Notes: a model not told the origin generated them from the sequence alone. DNA of 64,000 bases from QAMH01 sp900556425 (GCA_902475535.1 CABRZR010000010.1:1-64000), one strand, 5' to 3'. Positions 1-8,692 are shown, counted from the stretch's first letter. Translations and numbers: made by a program.

Positions 1-56
1 CCGACGGCTCACTTCGTGATCCTTTCGGCTCGCTCCCTTAGACCTCGGCTCGATGA
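1..56 (+). repeat. Dispersed intergenic repeat, copy A
   Basis: This copy is cut by the window edge. The same sequence occurs in reverse complement at 967-1021 with about two mismatches over 55 bases, and related copies lie at 22448-22505 and 48258-48322. The core reads as a clustered set of short arms ending in a CTCCCTTAGACCTCGG-like block. A partial second unit (GCTCCCTTAGACCTCAG) follows at 87-103. All copies are intergenic, so this is best seen as a REP-like element rather than coding sequence. Confidence 0.75.
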
Positions 57-157
57 CCTACTCGACGCCAGGTTACTTGATGGTGCGCTCCCTTAGACCT
101 CAGCTTGACGTGCTACCCGTGCGCTCGCCGCAAGATAAATGCCGTACAATGCGACAC

Positions 158-907
158 ATGGATTTCAAGACCGCGCACACGCTCAATGCTCTTACCAGCG
201 ATTTCTACGGCCGCTGTGCCGCTTCCTTCGCGCAGACGAGGACGCGTTCCTGGCGCGGCTGGGAGCGTTGCATCAACGCGATTCCCGATGCGCTTGCCAA
301 ACCCGAACTATTCGTCCTCGACCTTGGTTGCGGTACCCTTCGCTTCGAGGATTTTCTCCAGGCAAATACGCGTGCACGCCTGAACATATATGGTGTTGAC
401 GCCTGTCCGCAGCTCCTCGCAAAAGACCACGACGTGCATTTCATCGATATGGACATCGTGTCTAAATTATGGGATGGAACGTTTCGATCATGCTTACATG
501 ATGTGCCCGAATGTGACATAAGCTGCGCATTTGGCCTCATGCATCACATACCGGGCACGCAAACCCGTCAGGCACTTCTCGATGCAATGGTCGAGAAGAC
601 GAAACCACGGGGATACCTTCTCGTCTCGTTCTGGCAATTCGAACGCGACGCGCGACTTTCCCGCAAGGCACGTGCGGCAACCATCGCTGCGCTCGAATGT
701 CATCCGGATCTGCAGCTCGACGAGGGCGACTGGCTACTCGATTGGCAAGACGAGCTCGAAACCTGGCGCTACTGTCACAGCTTCACCGACGCCGAGATCG
801 ACGCGTTCGTCAGTCACGTAGCCGACAGGGCGCAACTCATCGACCGCTTCAACGCCGATGGTCCCAATGACAACCTCAATTGCTATCTCGTCCTTCGACG
901 CATATAG
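158..907 (+). CDS. Trm9/ALKBH8-like class I SAM methyltransferase (putative tRNA wobble-uridine methyltransferase)
   Basis: About 249 residues. A SAM-binding motif I (VLDLGCG) lies near residues 54-60. Two features recall the Trm9/ALKBH8 methyltransferase family rather than a generic methyltransferase: the N-terminal block with a spaced FAQTR and W before the SAM motif, and the C-terminal block GDWLLDW ... RYCHSFTDAEI ... DNLNCYLVL. In eukaryotes that family methylates cm5U34 made by Elongator to mcm5U. The next gene on the same strand is elp3, which supports the same role here by inference. ATGs at 149 and 158 are possible; neither has a ribosome binding site. A TACAAT box at 145-150 would place the transcript start at the 158 ATG, so I chose that start. 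Substrate is not proven. Confidence 0.72.
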   Translation: MDFKTAHTLNALTSDFYGRCAASFAQTRTRSWRGWERCINAIPDALAKPELFVLDLGCGTLRFEDFLQANTRARLNIYGVDACPQLLAKDHDVHFIDMDIVSKLWDGTFRSCLHDVPECDISCAFGLMHHIPGTQTRQALLDAMVEKTKPRGYLLVSFWQFERDARLSRKARAATIAALECHPDLQLDEGDWLLDWQDELETWRYCHSFTDAEIDAFVSHVADRAQLIDRFNADGPNDNLNCYLVLRRI

Positions 908-966
908 ACAGCACGCAGCGCGGATAGCGTCTCGAGCCGAGGTCTGCACCTTTACCCAAGCGCGGA

Positions 967-1103
967 TGGCGCATCGAGCCGAGGTACAAGGGAGCGAGCC
1001 GAAAGGATCACGAAGTGAGCCGTCGGGGAGCGACCGTCGAGGCGAGGTGCGCTGTTCGCGCTCTCCGTCGAGGCGAGGCGCGTTGTCCGCGCTCCCCATC
1101 GAG
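967..1103 (-). repeat. Dispersed intergenic repeat, copy B, with internal 31-bp tandem
   Basis: Bases 967-1021 are the reverse complement of the repeat at 1-55 with about two mismatches. They continue into a tandem duplication: 1036-1066 and 1067-1097 are two 31-base units differing at four positions, each beginning GTCGAGGCGAGG. With copy A it places the methyltransferase gene between inverted repeats. The block fills most of the 269-base gap before elp3; no gene is seen in it. Confidence 0.75.
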
Positions 1104-1138
1104 AAGAGGTATGTCGCTTGCCCGTTTTCGCATATCGA

Positions 1139-1168
1139 TTCACATATCGGCGCACGAACCGATAGAAT
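1139..1168 (+). promoter_or_regulatory. Putative elp3 promoter
   Basis: TTCACA at 1139-1144 and TAGAAT at 1163-1168 are separated by 18 bases and match the vegetative consensus well. The elp3 ATG lies only 8 bases beyond the -10 box, with no Shine-Dalgarno sequence, which suggests a leaderless transcript. Confidence 0.5.
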
Positions 1169-1176
1169 CGTGCATC

Positions 1177-2985
1177 ATGTACGAAGTACTCGTTGACATA
1201 CTCGATGCCATACGTGCCCAAGGGGAGCTTGACGCCCTTGCACTTGGCCAGATCCTCAATCGCCATAACAAGCGGGCCGGCACACGTGAGCGCAAGTATT
1301 CCAAGAAGCGTTTGCTGCCGTATTACCTCAAGCTCAAGGAGGAGGACTCGCTTGTCTGGACGCAGCTCGGCGTTGACGAGGAGCTCGAACGTCAGCTCTT
1401 CGCGACGCTGCGCATGAAACCGCGTCGTACGGCAAGTGGTGTCGCAACCATCACGGTAATCACCAAGCCCGCGCCTTGCTCGGGCAACTGCCTGTATTGT
1501 CCCAATGACGTGCGCATGCCCAAGAGCTACCTGCATCGCGAGCCGGCCTGTCAGCGCGCCGAGCGCAATTACTTCGATCCCTACTTGCAAGTTGCCTCGC
1601 GTCTACGTGCGCTTACGCAGATGGGACATGCTTGTGACAAGATCGAACTCATCATTCTCGGTGGCTCCTGGACCGATTACCCGCAGGGCTATCAGACCTG
1701 GTTCATGACGGAGCTCTTTCGTGCGCTCAACGAGGCGCCTGTCTCGGATGAAAAGCTGAGGATTCGACGCGAACGCTATCGTATGGCTGGTATCGACGGA
1801 CGTGACGAGGTTCTCGAAGAGCAAACTCGTGAGGTTCAGAGTCAGGTAAACGAAGGCGCGCTCGACTATAACGAAGCCATCGGTAGCCTCTACGGTACGG
1901 AAAGCCCGTGGGAGCGTATCGCATCGTGGCAGACGGCTGACCTTGTCGAGCTAGGTGAGCAACAGCGTATCAACGAACACGGTGCGCACCGCGTCGTCGG
2001 GCTCGTCGTCGAGACGCGTCCCGAGGCCCTCGATGTGGCGACGCTTGCGCGATTACGTCTGCTCGGATGTACGAAAGTGCAAATCGGCGTGCAAAGCCTG
2101 CGCCCGGAGGTCCTCGCGCTCAACAATCGCCCTGCAAGCGAAGATTCCCTGCGTCGTGCCTTCGAGCTGCTGCGCATCTTCGGCTTCAAGATTCATACGC
2201 ACTTCATGCTTAACCTGTATGGCTCCGACGCAGAGGGCGACAGGAGCGATTACGAGCGTTTCGTGAGCGATGTCGCCTTCCAGCCCGATGAGGTCAAGCT
2301 CTATCCCTGCGTGCTCGTGGAAGGAACGGGGCTTGTAGCCAAGCATGATGCGGGGGAGTGGCGTCCTTATAGCGAAGACGAGCTCATCGCCCTGCTTGCG
2401 CACGATATATGCGTGACCCCAACGTTCACGCGCGTCTCGCGCATGATTCGTGACATATCGGCGCAGGATATCATTGCCGGCAGCAAGAAAACGAACCTGC
2501 GTCAAATGGTCGAGGCTTCCGAGATCCTGCACGATCAGGCGGTACGCGAGATTCGCTACCGCGAAATCGCCGGCGAGGAGGTCGACACCAATGATTTGCG
2601 ACTCGACGAAGTCGCCTACGAGACGACGAATACGAGTGAGCGCTTCTTGCAATGGGTGACGCCGCGGGGAAAGATCGTCGGTTTCCTGCGTCTGTCACTA
2701 CCGCATGTGGAATATATGACCATTCATGCAAGCGAACTGCCCGAGGAACTTGGCTGTGCAATGATTCGCGAGGTACACGTCTACGGGCAAGTCGCGAACC
2801 TGCATCGGGCCGATGGCAGTGCGCAGCACTTGGGGCTGGGTAAACAGCTCGTCGAACGGGCTTGCGCCATTGCACGTGAAGCGGGGTTTACCCGCATCAA
2901 CGTCATCAGTTCCGTTGGGACGCGTGACTACTATCGCAAACTCGGCTTCGTGGATGGTACGCTTTATCAGACGCGGGATGTCTAG
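1177..2985 (+). CDS. elp3: Elp3-type tRNA uridine-34 modification enzyme (radical SAM plus GNAT)
   Basis: About 602 residues. The radical SAM cluster motif C101-x3-C105-x2-C108 (CSGNCLYCP) is of the Elp3 form. The C-terminal portion, roughly residues 470-600, is a GNAT acetyltransferase (EVHVYGQVANL, then LGLGKQLVERA, then YYRKLGF near the end). Elp3 uses acetyl-CoA and a radical to build the carboxymethyl group on wobble uridine; bacterial homologues act without the other Elongator subunits. The start at 1177 is set by the MYEVLVDIL opening; upstream codons in frame lie inside repeat copy B. The gene ends in a 4-base convergent overlap with murB. Its neighbour is a Trm9-like methyltransferase, the enzyme that follows Elongator in eukaryotes. 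Confidence 0.92.
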   Translation: MYEVLVDILDAIRAQGELDALALGQILNRHNKRAGTRERKYSKKRLLPYYLKLKEEDSLVWTQLGVDEELERQLFATLRMKPRRTASGVATITVITKPAPCSGNCLYCPNDVRMPKSYLHREPACQRAERNYFDPYLQVASRLRALTQMGHACDKIELIILGGSWTDYPQGYQTWFMTELFRALNEAPVSDEKLRIRRERYRMAGIDGRDEVLEEQTREVQSQVNEGALDYNEAIGSLYGTESPWERIASWQTADLVELGEQQRINEHGAHRVVGLVVETRPEALDVATLARLRLLGCTKVQIGVQSLRPEVLALNNRPASEDSLRRAFELLRIFGFKIHTHFMLNLYGSDAEGDRSDYERFVSDVAFQPDEVKLYPCVLVEGTGLVAKHDAGEWRPYSEDELIALLAHDICVTPTFTRVSRMIRDISAQDIIAGSKKTNLRQMVEASEILHDQAVREIRYREIAGEEVDTNDLRLDEVAYETTNTSERFLQWVTPRGKIVGFLRLSLPHVEYMTIHASELPEELGCAMIREVHVYGQVANLHRADGSAQHLGLGKQLVERACAIAREAGFTRINVISSVGTRDYYRKLGFVDGTLYQTRDV

Positions 2986-3899
2986 TCGTCGAATCCCCAC
3001 ATGCGGACTTCTGGCTCGAGTCTGACACCGGAGTCGGCGAAGACGGCGTTTTGCACGTCCTCGATGACCTGGCGCACGTCGCGGGCGGTTGCCGTACCCA
3101 TGTTGACGACGAAACCGCAATGCTTGGAAGAGACCTGTGCACCGCCACGGGTGTGTCCGCGCATGCCCGCATCATCGATGAGCTTGCCGGCATAGTGTCC
3201 AAGCGGTCGCTTGAAGGTGGAACCGGCGCTGCCGAGCTCGAGGGGCTGCTTGGCGCAGCGCTGCTCGGTGAGCTCGTCCATGCGGGCGCGAATCTGCTTC
3301 TTGTCCCAGGGCACGAGCTGAAGCGTTGCCTCGAGGATGATGTAGCCCTTATCCGACATCATGGAGTGACGATAGCGCCAGTCTGCCTCGGATGCGGGAA
3401 CGGTGATGATGCGTCCGTCCGGGGTCAGGCACTGGACCTCGGTGCATACGTGGGCGAACTCTCCGTCATAGGCGCCTGCGTTCATGATGGCCGCGCCACC
3501 GATGCTACCGGGAATGCCGCTGGCAAATTCGTAGCCCGTGAGTCCTGCCGCGCAAGCTGCTTCGGCGACCTGCTCGTTCGTGGCACCTGCCTTGGCGATG
3601 AGCCGTGTGCCATCAATGCGGATATCGCAAAAGTGCTCGCCGAGACATATGCACACGCCCGAGAGGCCGGCATCTGCGACGAGAAGGTCGCTGCCGCAGC
3701 CGATGACATGCCAGGGAGCGTTTGCCGTACGGCATGCCTCGAGGACGGCGACGAGCTCGTCAACAGAGGCAATCGAGATGAAGAAGTCAACGGGACCGCC
3801 CACCTTGAAGGTGGTGTGCTTGCTCATGGGCTCGTTGGCCTGGAGCCTCTCGGCATCGATTGCATCTGTGAGCATGCGGGCAAGTGTATCTGTATCCAT
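2982..3899 (-). CDS. murB: UDP-N-acetylmuramate dehydrogenase MurB
   Basis: About 305 residues, the size of the short Bacillus-type MurB. It reduces UDP-GlcNAc-enolpyruvate to UDP-MurNAc with FAD and NADPH in the cytoplasm. Visible marks are the FAD-binding segment with GCGSDLLVAD, the GYEFASGIPGSIGGA block, YRHS with the conserved Arg, the active-site Ser in GSAGSTFKRP near residue 225, and the C-terminal LEPEVRMWG with the conserved Glu. I chose the ATG at 3899 because GAAGG lies about 7 bases upstream; the longer open frame is not supported. It overlaps elp3 tail to tail and is divergent from the gene at 4009. Confidence 0.93.
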   Translation of the reverse strand: MDTDTLARMLTDAIDAERLQANEPMSKHTTFKVGGPVDFFISIASVDELVAVLEACRTANAPWHVIGCGSDLLVADAGLSGVCICLGEHFCDIRIDGTRLIAKAGATNEQVAEAACAAGLTGYEFASGIPGSIGGAAIMNAGAYDGEFAHVCTEVQCLTPDGRIITVPASEADWRYRHSMMSDKGYIILEATLQLVPWDKKQIRARMDELTEQRCAKQPLELGSAGSTFKRPLGHYAGKLIDDAGMRGHTRGGAQVSSKHCGFVVNMGTATARDVRQVIEDVQNAVFADSGVRLEPEVRMWGFDD

Positions 3900-4008
3900 G
3901 GAATAACCTTCGTTGTCATCGTATTGCTTGTACGCATGATACCCGACAATGTCCCGGCTATGAGCTACAATACCCGCCCGTGACCAATTTAGCCGGAAGG
4001 GACGTCTC

Positions 4009-5112
4009 ATGATTGCAGAGTACAAGAACGACAAGGTCGCGCTTCTCAGTGCGCTCGAGCAAGCCGATGCCAACCTGCACGCTCATGTCGCCACCTACGC
4101 CGTCATCGAGACCGAAGACCCTGCCATGCCGTTCGAGATCTGCCTCGTGCACGATTGCGGCAATGAGGATGACGCGGCCCGCCTGCTCAACGAGCGTCTC
4201 TTCGATCGCGCCTTTCTCGATTTCGGTTACAAGGAGGTGCGTGGCGAGGACAACCTCGAAGGTGTTGTCTATGCACCCATCGAGGAGCTTTTCACCGACA
4301 AGGTATGCATCGGCGTCGCACCGCGCTCGATGTTCGATGACGACTTGTCGCGCGTGCGCATGGCACGTGGCGCCGATGAGGAGGAAGTTGAGGAGACCGA
4401 CGATGTGATGCGCTTCGTTCACTTCCTGAAGGCGATTGACGGCCGCGTAATCGACGGCGCTCCTGCCCGCACGCTCGCTGCCGAGGATGTCGCGCAGGTA
4501 TGCGGCCTTCTCTTCAAGTACGTGACGGGTACTGATGGCAGTGCGCAGTGCGTGGTGGCCTTTCAGCGTACGCAGCGAATGTGGATTCAGCAAAAGTCGA
4601 GCTACCTGCTCTTTGACGGTGCCCAAAGCGAGCCGCAAGCGTTTGCGAGCCGCTCTATCCGCGTGGGGACGACCTTCGACTTCGTGCTCTTCGGTGACAA
4701 TGTCTTCTTCCGCAACTTGCGCGCACTCGAGATACTGTTCAAGTTCAACAAGCTCGTGAGCCAACGTGCCAAGGACTATGCAGACACACTCGACGGCATC
4801 GTCGCCGATTTCGAGAAGCTCGATGAGCGCATCGACGCAAGCAGGGGCGTGGCAAACAAGCTTCTCAAGATGCAGCGCGAGGGTTCGCCCGTTGCAGAGC
4901 TTGAGCCCGAGGAGCTCGAGATGCGTGCCAACCGCATCGCGTATTACAGCCGCAAGCTCAAGTTCAACGAGGACGGCAAGATCATGCTCACCACCAATCG
5001 CGAGGTGAATGATTTCCTGCGCATGCTCAATGACGACTTCCTCGTTTCGCCACTTACCCAGGAGGAGTACGAGGCGCGCTCGAAGAAGCCCCTCGGTCGC
5101 GATAACGAATAA
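4009..5112 (+). CDS. Uncharacterised protein, possible DUF4868 (KwaB-like)
   Basis: 367 residues with no signal peptide or membrane segment. From about residue 185 it carries a run that resembles, from memory, the DUF4868 fold found in the Kiwa defence protein KwaB: a strand pair ending LLFDG, then TTFDFVLFGDNVFFRNLRALE, then an amphipathic helix (FKFNKLVSQRAKDYADTL). The N-terminal half has a conserved-looking acidic stretch. No kwaA-like membrane gene lies nearby. A TACAAT box at 3965-3970 is a plausible -10. The match is judged by eye only, so the family call is tentative; the gene itself is well supported by length and codon pattern. Confidence 0.6.
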   Translation: MIAEYKNDKVALLSALEQADANLHAHVATYAVIETEDPAMPFEICLVHDCGNEDDAARLLNERLFDRAFLDFGYKEVRGEDNLEGVVYAPIEELFTDKVCIGVAPRSMFDDDLSRVRMARGADEEEVEETDDVMRFVHFLKAIDGRVIDGAPARTLAAEDVAQVCGLLFKYVTGTDGSAQCVVAFQRTQRMWIQQKSSYLLFDGAQSEPQAFASRSIRVGTTFDFVLFGDNVFFRNLRALEILFKFNKLVSQRAKDYADTLDGIVADFEKLDERIDASRGVANKLLKMQREGSPVAELEPEELEMRANRIAYYSRKLKFNEDGKIMLTTNREVNDFLRMLNDDFLVSPLTQEEYEARSKKPLGRDNE

Positions 5113-5120
5113 GCGGGCAG

Positions 5121-5190
5121 GTGGGACAAGGGGACAGGTCATTTGTCACGCTGAGGTTCGTGTGACAAATGACCTGTCCCCTTGTCCCAC
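5121..5190. repeat. Perfect 29-bp inverted repeat
   Basis: Bases 5121-5149 and 5162-5190 are exact reverse complements, separated by a 12-base loop. The arms hold GGGACAAGGGGACAGGTC and ATTTGTCAC. A perfect stem of this length with no U-tract is unlike a simple terminator and recalls REP palindromes mobilised by RAYT transposases. No such transposase is in the window. Confidence 0.8.
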
Positions 5191-5193
5191 ATC

Positions 5194-5242
5194 GGCGAAA
5201 AAAAATGAGACAGTTGCTCAGAGCAACTGTCTCATTTTGCAT
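5194..5242 (-). terminator. Bidirectional terminator between convergent genes
   Basis: An 18-base palindrome (arms 5202-5219 and 5221-5238) with one central base sits between the gene ending at 5112 and ilvE ending at 5266. On the minus strand it is followed by eight T, a strong intrinsic terminator for ilvE; on the plus strand by four T, a weaker one. Confidence 0.85.
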
Positions 5243-5265
5243 CTCCGGCCGAAATGGCGAGTCCG

Positions 5266-6318
5266 CTAGTCGATCTTGACGACCCAGCCTTCGGGACCTT
5301 CGATTTCGCCGCTTTGGATGCCGGTGAGCGTCTCGCGCAGCTTGGTCATGACGGGGCCGGGCTTCTCCATTCCGCTGATTTCGATGACCTCGTCGTTGTA
5401 GGTGATCTTGCCGACGGGGCTGATGACGGCTGCCGTTCCGCACAGGCCGGCCTCGACGAAGTCACCGGCCTCGACCTCGCTCATCTTGACGGGGCGCTCG
5501 TCGACCTTCATGCCGAGCATGTCACGTGCGACGACCACGAGCGAGCGACGCGTAATGGAAGGCAGGATGGAGTCCGTATGGCTCTGCGGAACGACGAGCG
5601 TACCCTCCTTGTTCACGAAGATGATGTTGGCGCCGCCAGCCTCCTCGACGTAGGTGCGGCTCTGCGAATCGAGGTAGAGGTTCTCGGCAAAGCCGTTGGC
5701 GTGGGCCTCGACGTTTGCCTGGAGGCTCATCGCGTAGTTGAGGCCTGCCTTGATGTTGCCGGTGCCGCGCGGCGCAGCGCGATCATAGGCGCTCACGCAG
5801 ATGTGGATGGGTACGGCGCCGCCCTTGTAGTATGGGCCGACGGGCGTGACGAGAATGCGGAACTGGTATTCGTCGGCCGGCTTGACGCCGATGACCTTGC
5901 CCGATGCGAACATGAAGGGGCGAATGTAGAGCGTGGCACCGCTACCGAAGGGCGGAACCCAGGCCTCGTTGGCCTTGACGACTTCCTTGACGGCTTCGAT
6001 GAAGCGCTCCTTGGGGAAGGGTGGCATGCAGAGGCGCTCGGCCGTCTCGTACATGCGCTCGGCGTTGAGGTCGGGGCGGAAGCAGACGATTGATCCGTCT
6101 TCGGTCGTGTAGGCCTTGAGGCCCTCGAAGCACTCCTGGCAGTAGTGTAGAATGCCAGCGCATTCGCTTATGGTGATGTTGTGGTCGGGCGTAAGCTCAC
6201 CTGCACCCCAGGCACCGTCCTTGTACTCGCAGACGTAGCTGAAGTCAGTCTCCATGTAGCTGAAGCTCAGCTCGCCCCAATCCAGGTCCTTCTTCTGCGT
6301 CACGGCAATCATCTCCAT
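5266..6318 (-). CDS. ilvE: Branched-chain amino acid aminotransferase
   Basis: 350 residues, usual for the longer class IV PLP aminotransferases. It transfers the amino group between branched-chain amino acids and 2-oxoglutarate, the last step of Val/Leu/Ile synthesis. Marks include HYCQECFEGLKAY near residue 58, RPFMFASG, the PLP-binding Lys190 in GNIKAGLNYA, YVEEAGGANIIF, and the C-terminal GTAAVISPVG. Starts at 6318 or 6312 are both possible; GGAG lies too close to the second, so I kept the first. It stands alone with its own terminator downstream. Confidence 0.95.
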   Translation of the reverse strand: MEMIAVTQKKDLDWGELSFSYMETDFSYVCEYKDGAWGAGELTPDHNITISECAGILHYCQECFEGLKAYTTEDGSIVCFRPDLNAERMYETAERLCMPPFPKERFIEAVKEVVKANEAWVPPFGSGATLYIRPFMFASGKVIGVKPADEYQFRILVTPVGPYYKGGAVPIHICVSAYDRAAPRGTGNIKAGLNYAMSLQANVEAHANGFAENLYLDSQSRTYVEEAGGANIIFVNKEGTLVVPQSHTDSILPSITRRSLVVVARDMLGMKVDERPVKMSEVEAGDFVEAGLCGTAAVISPVGKITYNDEVIEISGMEKPGPVMTKLRETLTGIQSGEIEGPEGWVVKID

Positions 6319-6409
6319 CCATCGGCCGTGTGTTCACGTAGCCATTGATTCTATAGCAAATGTCCTCGCGTGCGCCCTTCTTTTGATGGACGAAATGAGG
6401 GTTTAACCT

Positions 6410-8692
6410 TTACTTCTCGCGGTTGTAGTTGATGAGGCATCCTGCTTTGACGATGGCACGCTCCTCGCTTGTCATGTCGGCGATCGACAGTTCGATCTCT
6501 CGTGCGCCCGCATCGCCGATGACGAAGGCGCGGATGTGCGAGAGGTCGCCATCGAGCGCGTCGCGGATGCCCGGCACGAATACCCAGTCGCCCACATTGA
6601 GAAGCTCGACATCGCCGGCGTACTGGAAGGGCAGCATGCCCCAGTTCATGCAATTGCTGCGATAGCGTTTGGTGGCGTATTCCTCGACGATGTTGGCCAA
6701 CGCCCCGAGCACGCGCTGGCAGCTCGCCGCCTGCTCGCGTGCCGAGCCGTCGCCCGGCTTACGTGCGTAGATGGTCGATCCGATCTCGATACTGCTCGCA
6801 TCGACGTTTTCGAAGCCCGTGATGCCGTGGATGGCCTCGTAGATTGCGGAAAGCTCGTCGGGCAGCTCGCCGGCCAGGCGCGCCTGCTCGAAGTCACGCA
6901 CTTGCTTGGCGCGACGTACGTAGTCGGGATCGCGGCGCGAGAGCGTGAACTCGGCAAGTCCCAGGGGGTTGGAGCGATATGAGGAGGTCTCGCCGCTCGG
7001 GATGAGCTCGTCGGTCGTCGTGACCTCGTCTTCGATCTTGGAGACGATGCGCAGCAGGATGTTGTCGGCCAACGGCTCTTGCTCGGGCCAGTCCTTGATG
7101 TTGGGACCGTAGCGCAGCTCCTGCTCCTCATTGGCCTTACCGAATCCCCAGTACACGCGAGATTGATAGGCGCGGTCGTCGTAGTTGTAGGCGGGGATAT
7201 CGCCCCAGCAATCGAGCTCGGTCGCGCTCGTGAGCTTTCCGCCGTTGGCGGCCGTTGCCGCAATCGAGCGGGCATCCATGAGCGCGACGGCGGCCATCTG
7301 GCCGTTTTGCGGCTTGGAGCCCTCGCGGTTGGGGAAGTTGCGCGTCGCGTGACGTATGGACAGGGCATTGTGCGCCGGGGTGTCACCCGCGCCAAAGCAC
7401 GGGCCGCAAAACGCCGTGCGCACGATGGCGCCGGCATCCATGAGGTCGGCGAGCAGCCCCTTGCGGTCGAGGTCAACGAACACGGGCTGCGAGGAGGGAT
7501 ATACCGAAAGGTAGAACTCATCGTAGCCGGTCGAGGCACCCTTGAGTGTATGAGCCGCTTCGACGATGTTGCTGTAGGTGCCGCCGGCGCATCCGGCGAT
7601 GACGCCTTGCTGGCATGCGAGCTTGCCGTCGCTCGTCACCTTGTCGAGCAGGCTGAAGTGTGCGCGTCCCTCGGCGACCTTCTCGGCAGCAAGTTCCGTT
7701 TCGCGCAGGATGTCCTCGAGGTTCTCGTAGAGCGCGTCGATCGTATAGGCATTAGAAGGATGGAAGGGCAGAGCGATCATGGGCTTGATTGCTGAGAGGT
7801 CGACCTCGACGAGTGCATCGTAGTAGGCGACATGTGCGGGCTTGAGCTCGTGGTAGTCGTCGGCACGCTTGTGCAGGTCGAGCCATGCCTTCGTGTCGTC
7901 GTCGGTTTGCCAGATGCTCGACAGACAGGTCGTCTCGGTCGTCATGACGTCAATGCCGTTGCGGTAGTCGGTGGAAAGCGACGCGATGCCAGGGCCGACG
8001 AACTCCATGACCTTGTTCTTCACGAAGCCGGATTTGTAGACGGCGCTCACGATGGCAAGCGCCACGTCCATCGGTCCGACGCCGGGCTGGGGTGCACCCG
8101 TGAGGTAGATCGCCACGACATCGGGGTAGGCGATGTCGTAGGTGTCGCCGAGCAGCTGCTTGTCGAGCTCGCCGCCGCCCTCGCCGATGGCCATCGTGCC
8201 AAGTGCACCGTAGCGGGTGTGGGAATCGCTGCCGAGGATCATCTTGCCGCAACCGGCGAAGTTCTCGCGCATGAACTGGTGGATGACGGCGATATGCGGC
8301 GGTACGTAGATGCCGCCGTACTTCTTGGCCGCGGACAAACCGAAGAAGTGGTCGTCGTCGTTGATCGTGCCACCCACGGCACACAGCGAGTTATGGCAGC
8401 AGGTGAGCACGTAGGGGAGGGGAAAGCGCTCCATGCCGGACGCGCGTGCGGTCTGGATGATGCCAACGTAGGTGATGTCGTGGCTTGCCATCGCGTCGAA
8501 TTTGATGCGAAGGTGCTCAGGATCGTCTGTGATGGTATGTGACGTGAGTATGCGATGGGCAATCGTGCCCTCATGTGCCTTGTCGCGCTCAGCAGAGGTG
8601 ATGCCTAGCTGTTCGAGGCGTTCTTGCTCATCCTCCAAGACGAGCTGTGTGCCATCGATAAGGTAGGCGCCTTTGTCAGTGAGCTTAACCAT
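6410..8692 (-). CDS. Aconitase-family hydratase (YbhJ type)
   Basis: 760 residues. All aconitase-superfamily marks are present: DSHTRYGALGTMAIGEGGGE, and three cluster cysteines, one in GVIAGCAGG near residue 367 and two in AFCGPCFGAG near 430, followed by the swivelling C-terminal domain (SNCMNWGMLPFQ). Length and the MVKLTDKGAYL opening resemble the E. coli YbhJ-type hydratases more than AcnA or AcnB. The substrate could be citrate/isocitrate or another hydroxy-acid. The ATG at 8692 has GGAAGGA 7 bases upstream; a much longer open frame continues upstream but is antisense to nhaD. It is divergent from nhaD. Confidence 0.88.
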   Translation of the reverse strand: MVKLTDKGAYLIDGTQLVLEDEQERLEQLGITSAERDKAHEGTIAHRILTSHTITDDPEHLRIKFDAMASHDITYVGIIQTARASGMERFPLPYVLTCCHNSLCAVGGTINDDDHFFGLSAAKKYGGIYVPPHIAVIHQFMRENFAGCGKMILGSDSHTRYGALGTMAIGEGGGELDKQLLGDTYDIAYPDVVAIYLTGAPQPGVGPMDVALAIVSAVYKSGFVKNKVMEFVGPGIASLSTDYRNGIDVMTTETTCLSSIWQTDDDTKAWLDLHKRADDYHELKPAHVAYYDALVEVDLSAIKPMIALPFHPSNAYTIDALYENLEDILRETELAAEKVAEGRAHFSLLDKVTSDGKLACQQGVIAGCAGGTYSNIVEAAHTLKGASTGYDEFYLSVYPSSQPVFVDLDRKGLLADLMDAGAIVRTAFCGPCFGAGDTPAHNALSIRHATRNFPNREGSKPQNGQMAAVALMDARSIAATAANGGKLTSATELDCWGDIPAYNYDDRAYQSRVYWGFGKANEEQELRYGPNIKDWPEQEPLADNILLRIVSKIEDEVTTTDELIPSGETSSYRSNPLGLAEFTLSRRDPDYVRRAKQVRDFEQARLAGELPDELSAIYEAIHGITGFENVDASSIEIGSTIYARKPGDGSAREQAASCQRVLGALANIVEEYATKRYRSNCMNWGMLPFQYAGDVELLNVGDWVFVPGIRDALDGDLSHIRAFVIGDAGAREIELSIADMTSEERAIVKAGCLINYNREK

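Noticed and set aside
1036..1097. Two 31-base tandem units as the start of a CRISPR array
   Set aside because: The units are directly adjacent without spacers, number only two, and belong to the dispersed repeat.
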